64,000 nucleotides of DNA from Piscinibacterium candidicorallinum. GTDB taxonomy: Bacteria; Pseudomonadota; Gammaproteobacteria; Burkholderiales; Burkholderiaceae_C. This document shows positions 63,406 through 64,000 of this stretch, in pieces. Where the stretch lies: assembly GCF_047549485.1 (NCBI RefSeq), contig NZ_CP180191.1, positions 2,852,001 to 2,916,000 of the forward strand, in the 5' to 3' direction. A program made the translations under genes and the position numbers. How positions within the stretch are numbered: position 1 is the first letter of the stretch; each line of letters begins with the position of its first letter. The notes below the pieces were generated by a model. It was not told the origin of the DNA, searched no databases, and saw only the letters and a list, made by a program, of their open reading frames with translations.

Positions 63406-64000
63406 ATGATCCACACACCCCGCCGCACCTGGGTGCGCGCACTAGGCGTCGCCGCACTCGGCAGCCTGCTGGGCCTGGGCAGCCTTGCAGCGCACGCACA
63501 GGACAAGCCCATCGAATGGGTTGTGGGCTATGCCGCGGGCGGCGGCTCGGACATGGTGGCGCGCACCGTCGCCGAGCAGATGAGCCAGACGCTCAAGCGC
63601 CCCATCATCGTCAGCAACCGCCCGGGCGCGGCCACCAACATCGCGGCGGACTACGTCTCCAAGAGCAAGGACATCGGCAACATCCTCTTCACCGCCGACT
63701 TCGCCACGCTCGCCGCCAACCCGAGTCTGTTCGCCAAGCTGCCCTACGACCCGGATCGGGACTTCACGCCCGTGGGCCTGCTCGCGCGCTTTCCGATGCT
63801 GCTGGTCGTCTCCAACGACGTGCCCGCCAAGAACTGGAAGGAGTTCACCGCCTGGGCCAACGCGCAGCCCCAGGGCGTGAGCTATGCCTCGGCCGGTCTT
63901 GGCAGCCCGCATCACCTGTCCACGGAACTGCTCAAGCAGATGAGCGGCCTGAAGATGACGCACGTGCCCTACCGCGGCGCAGCGCCGGCGGTGCAGGACC
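63406..64000 (+). CDS. Bug/TctC-family tripartite tricarboxylate-type solute-binding protein, 3' end outside window
   Basis: An exported periplasmic receptor, cut off by the window end after about 198 residues. ATG 63406 has AAGGAGA 5 bases upstream. Twin-arginine-like start MIHTPRRTWVRALG and signal peptide ending LAAHAQ are followed by the Bug signature IEWVVGYAAGGGSDMVART and SNRPGAATNIAADYV. Bug receptors are very abundant in Burkholderiales and bind carboxylates or aromatic acids for tripartite uptake or signalling. Placement behind the aromatic-type monooxygenase suggests that it brings in that pathway's substrate. Confidence 0.93.
   Translation, partial: MIHTPRRTWVRALGVAALGSLLGLGSLAAHAQDKPIEWVVGYAAGGGSDMVARTVAEQMSQTLKRPIIVSNRPGAATNIAADYVSKSKDIGNILFTADFATLAANPSLFAKLPYDPDRDFTPVGLLARFPMLLVVSNDVPAKNWKEFTAWANAQPQGVSYASAGLGSPHHLSTELLKQMSGLKMTHVPYRGAAPAVQD

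Overview
The window is GC-rich and reads like a betaproteobacterial chromosome, most likely Burkholderiales. Supporting signs are a glucokinase fused to a HexR-type regulator, eda and pgi placed behind it, a full cbb3 oxidase cluster under FNR-like control, nadE next to a PII gene, and a Bug-family solute receptor. No species name can be supported from the sequence alone. Intergenic gaps are short and most genes sit in compact operons.

Region 1 (1-5040) is accessory DNA. After the end of a fasciclin protein and two stand-alone enzymes-or-unknowns (DUF2867-like, GFA-like) comes an array of three attC recombination sites. Each closes a small leftward gene (200-aa unknown, 104-aa unknown, PIN-domain protein). 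The array is preceded by a GTTAGGC core site, a perfect LexA-type palindrome and a rightward open frame whose first ~40 residues align without gaps to the N-terminus of integron integrases. I read this as a decayed chromosomal integron. Two inverted copies of a ~75-bp repeat flank a small orphan gene next to it, and degenerate copies of that repeat occur in other gaps of the window.

Region 2 (5040-16999) is mixed housekeeping: a Crp-like regulator with a candidate operator, an Mpo1-like membrane protein, prfC, three small secreted proteins, an AEC transporter, glnB-nadE, an acyl-CoA N-acyltransferase-like protein and inorganic pyrophosphatase.

Region 3 (17162-28725) is a microaerobic respiration block: fnr, hemN, a TauE-like membrane protein and ccoI-ccoS-ccoN-ccoO-ccoQ-ccoP-ccoG-ccoH. 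Three FNR-type boxes sit in front of hemN/fnr, ccoN and ccoI. Together they encode the high-affinity oxidase, its copper supply, its maturation and its oxygen sensor.

Region 4 (28791-42270) holds tRNA genes around gltX, the tamA-tamB outer-membrane assembly pair, dnaQ and an RND efflux pump with its adaptor.

Region 5 (42423-60354) is a starch/maltodextrin and glucose catabolism locus: pgi, eda, glk-hexR, a tryptophan-halogenase-like flavoprotein, a TonB-dependent receptor, a MATE transporter, a second glucokinase, a pullulanase-type enzyme and an alpha-amylase lipoprotein. A 15-bp palindrome resembling the known HexR operator recurs upstream of these units, which suggests that Entner-Doudoroff flux (KDPG) controls the whole locus through the HexR half of the fusion.

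Region 6 (60403-64000) is a small catabolic operon: MBL-fold protein, FAD monooxygenase, DUF2783 protein and the start of a Bug-type solute receptor, which runs off the window.
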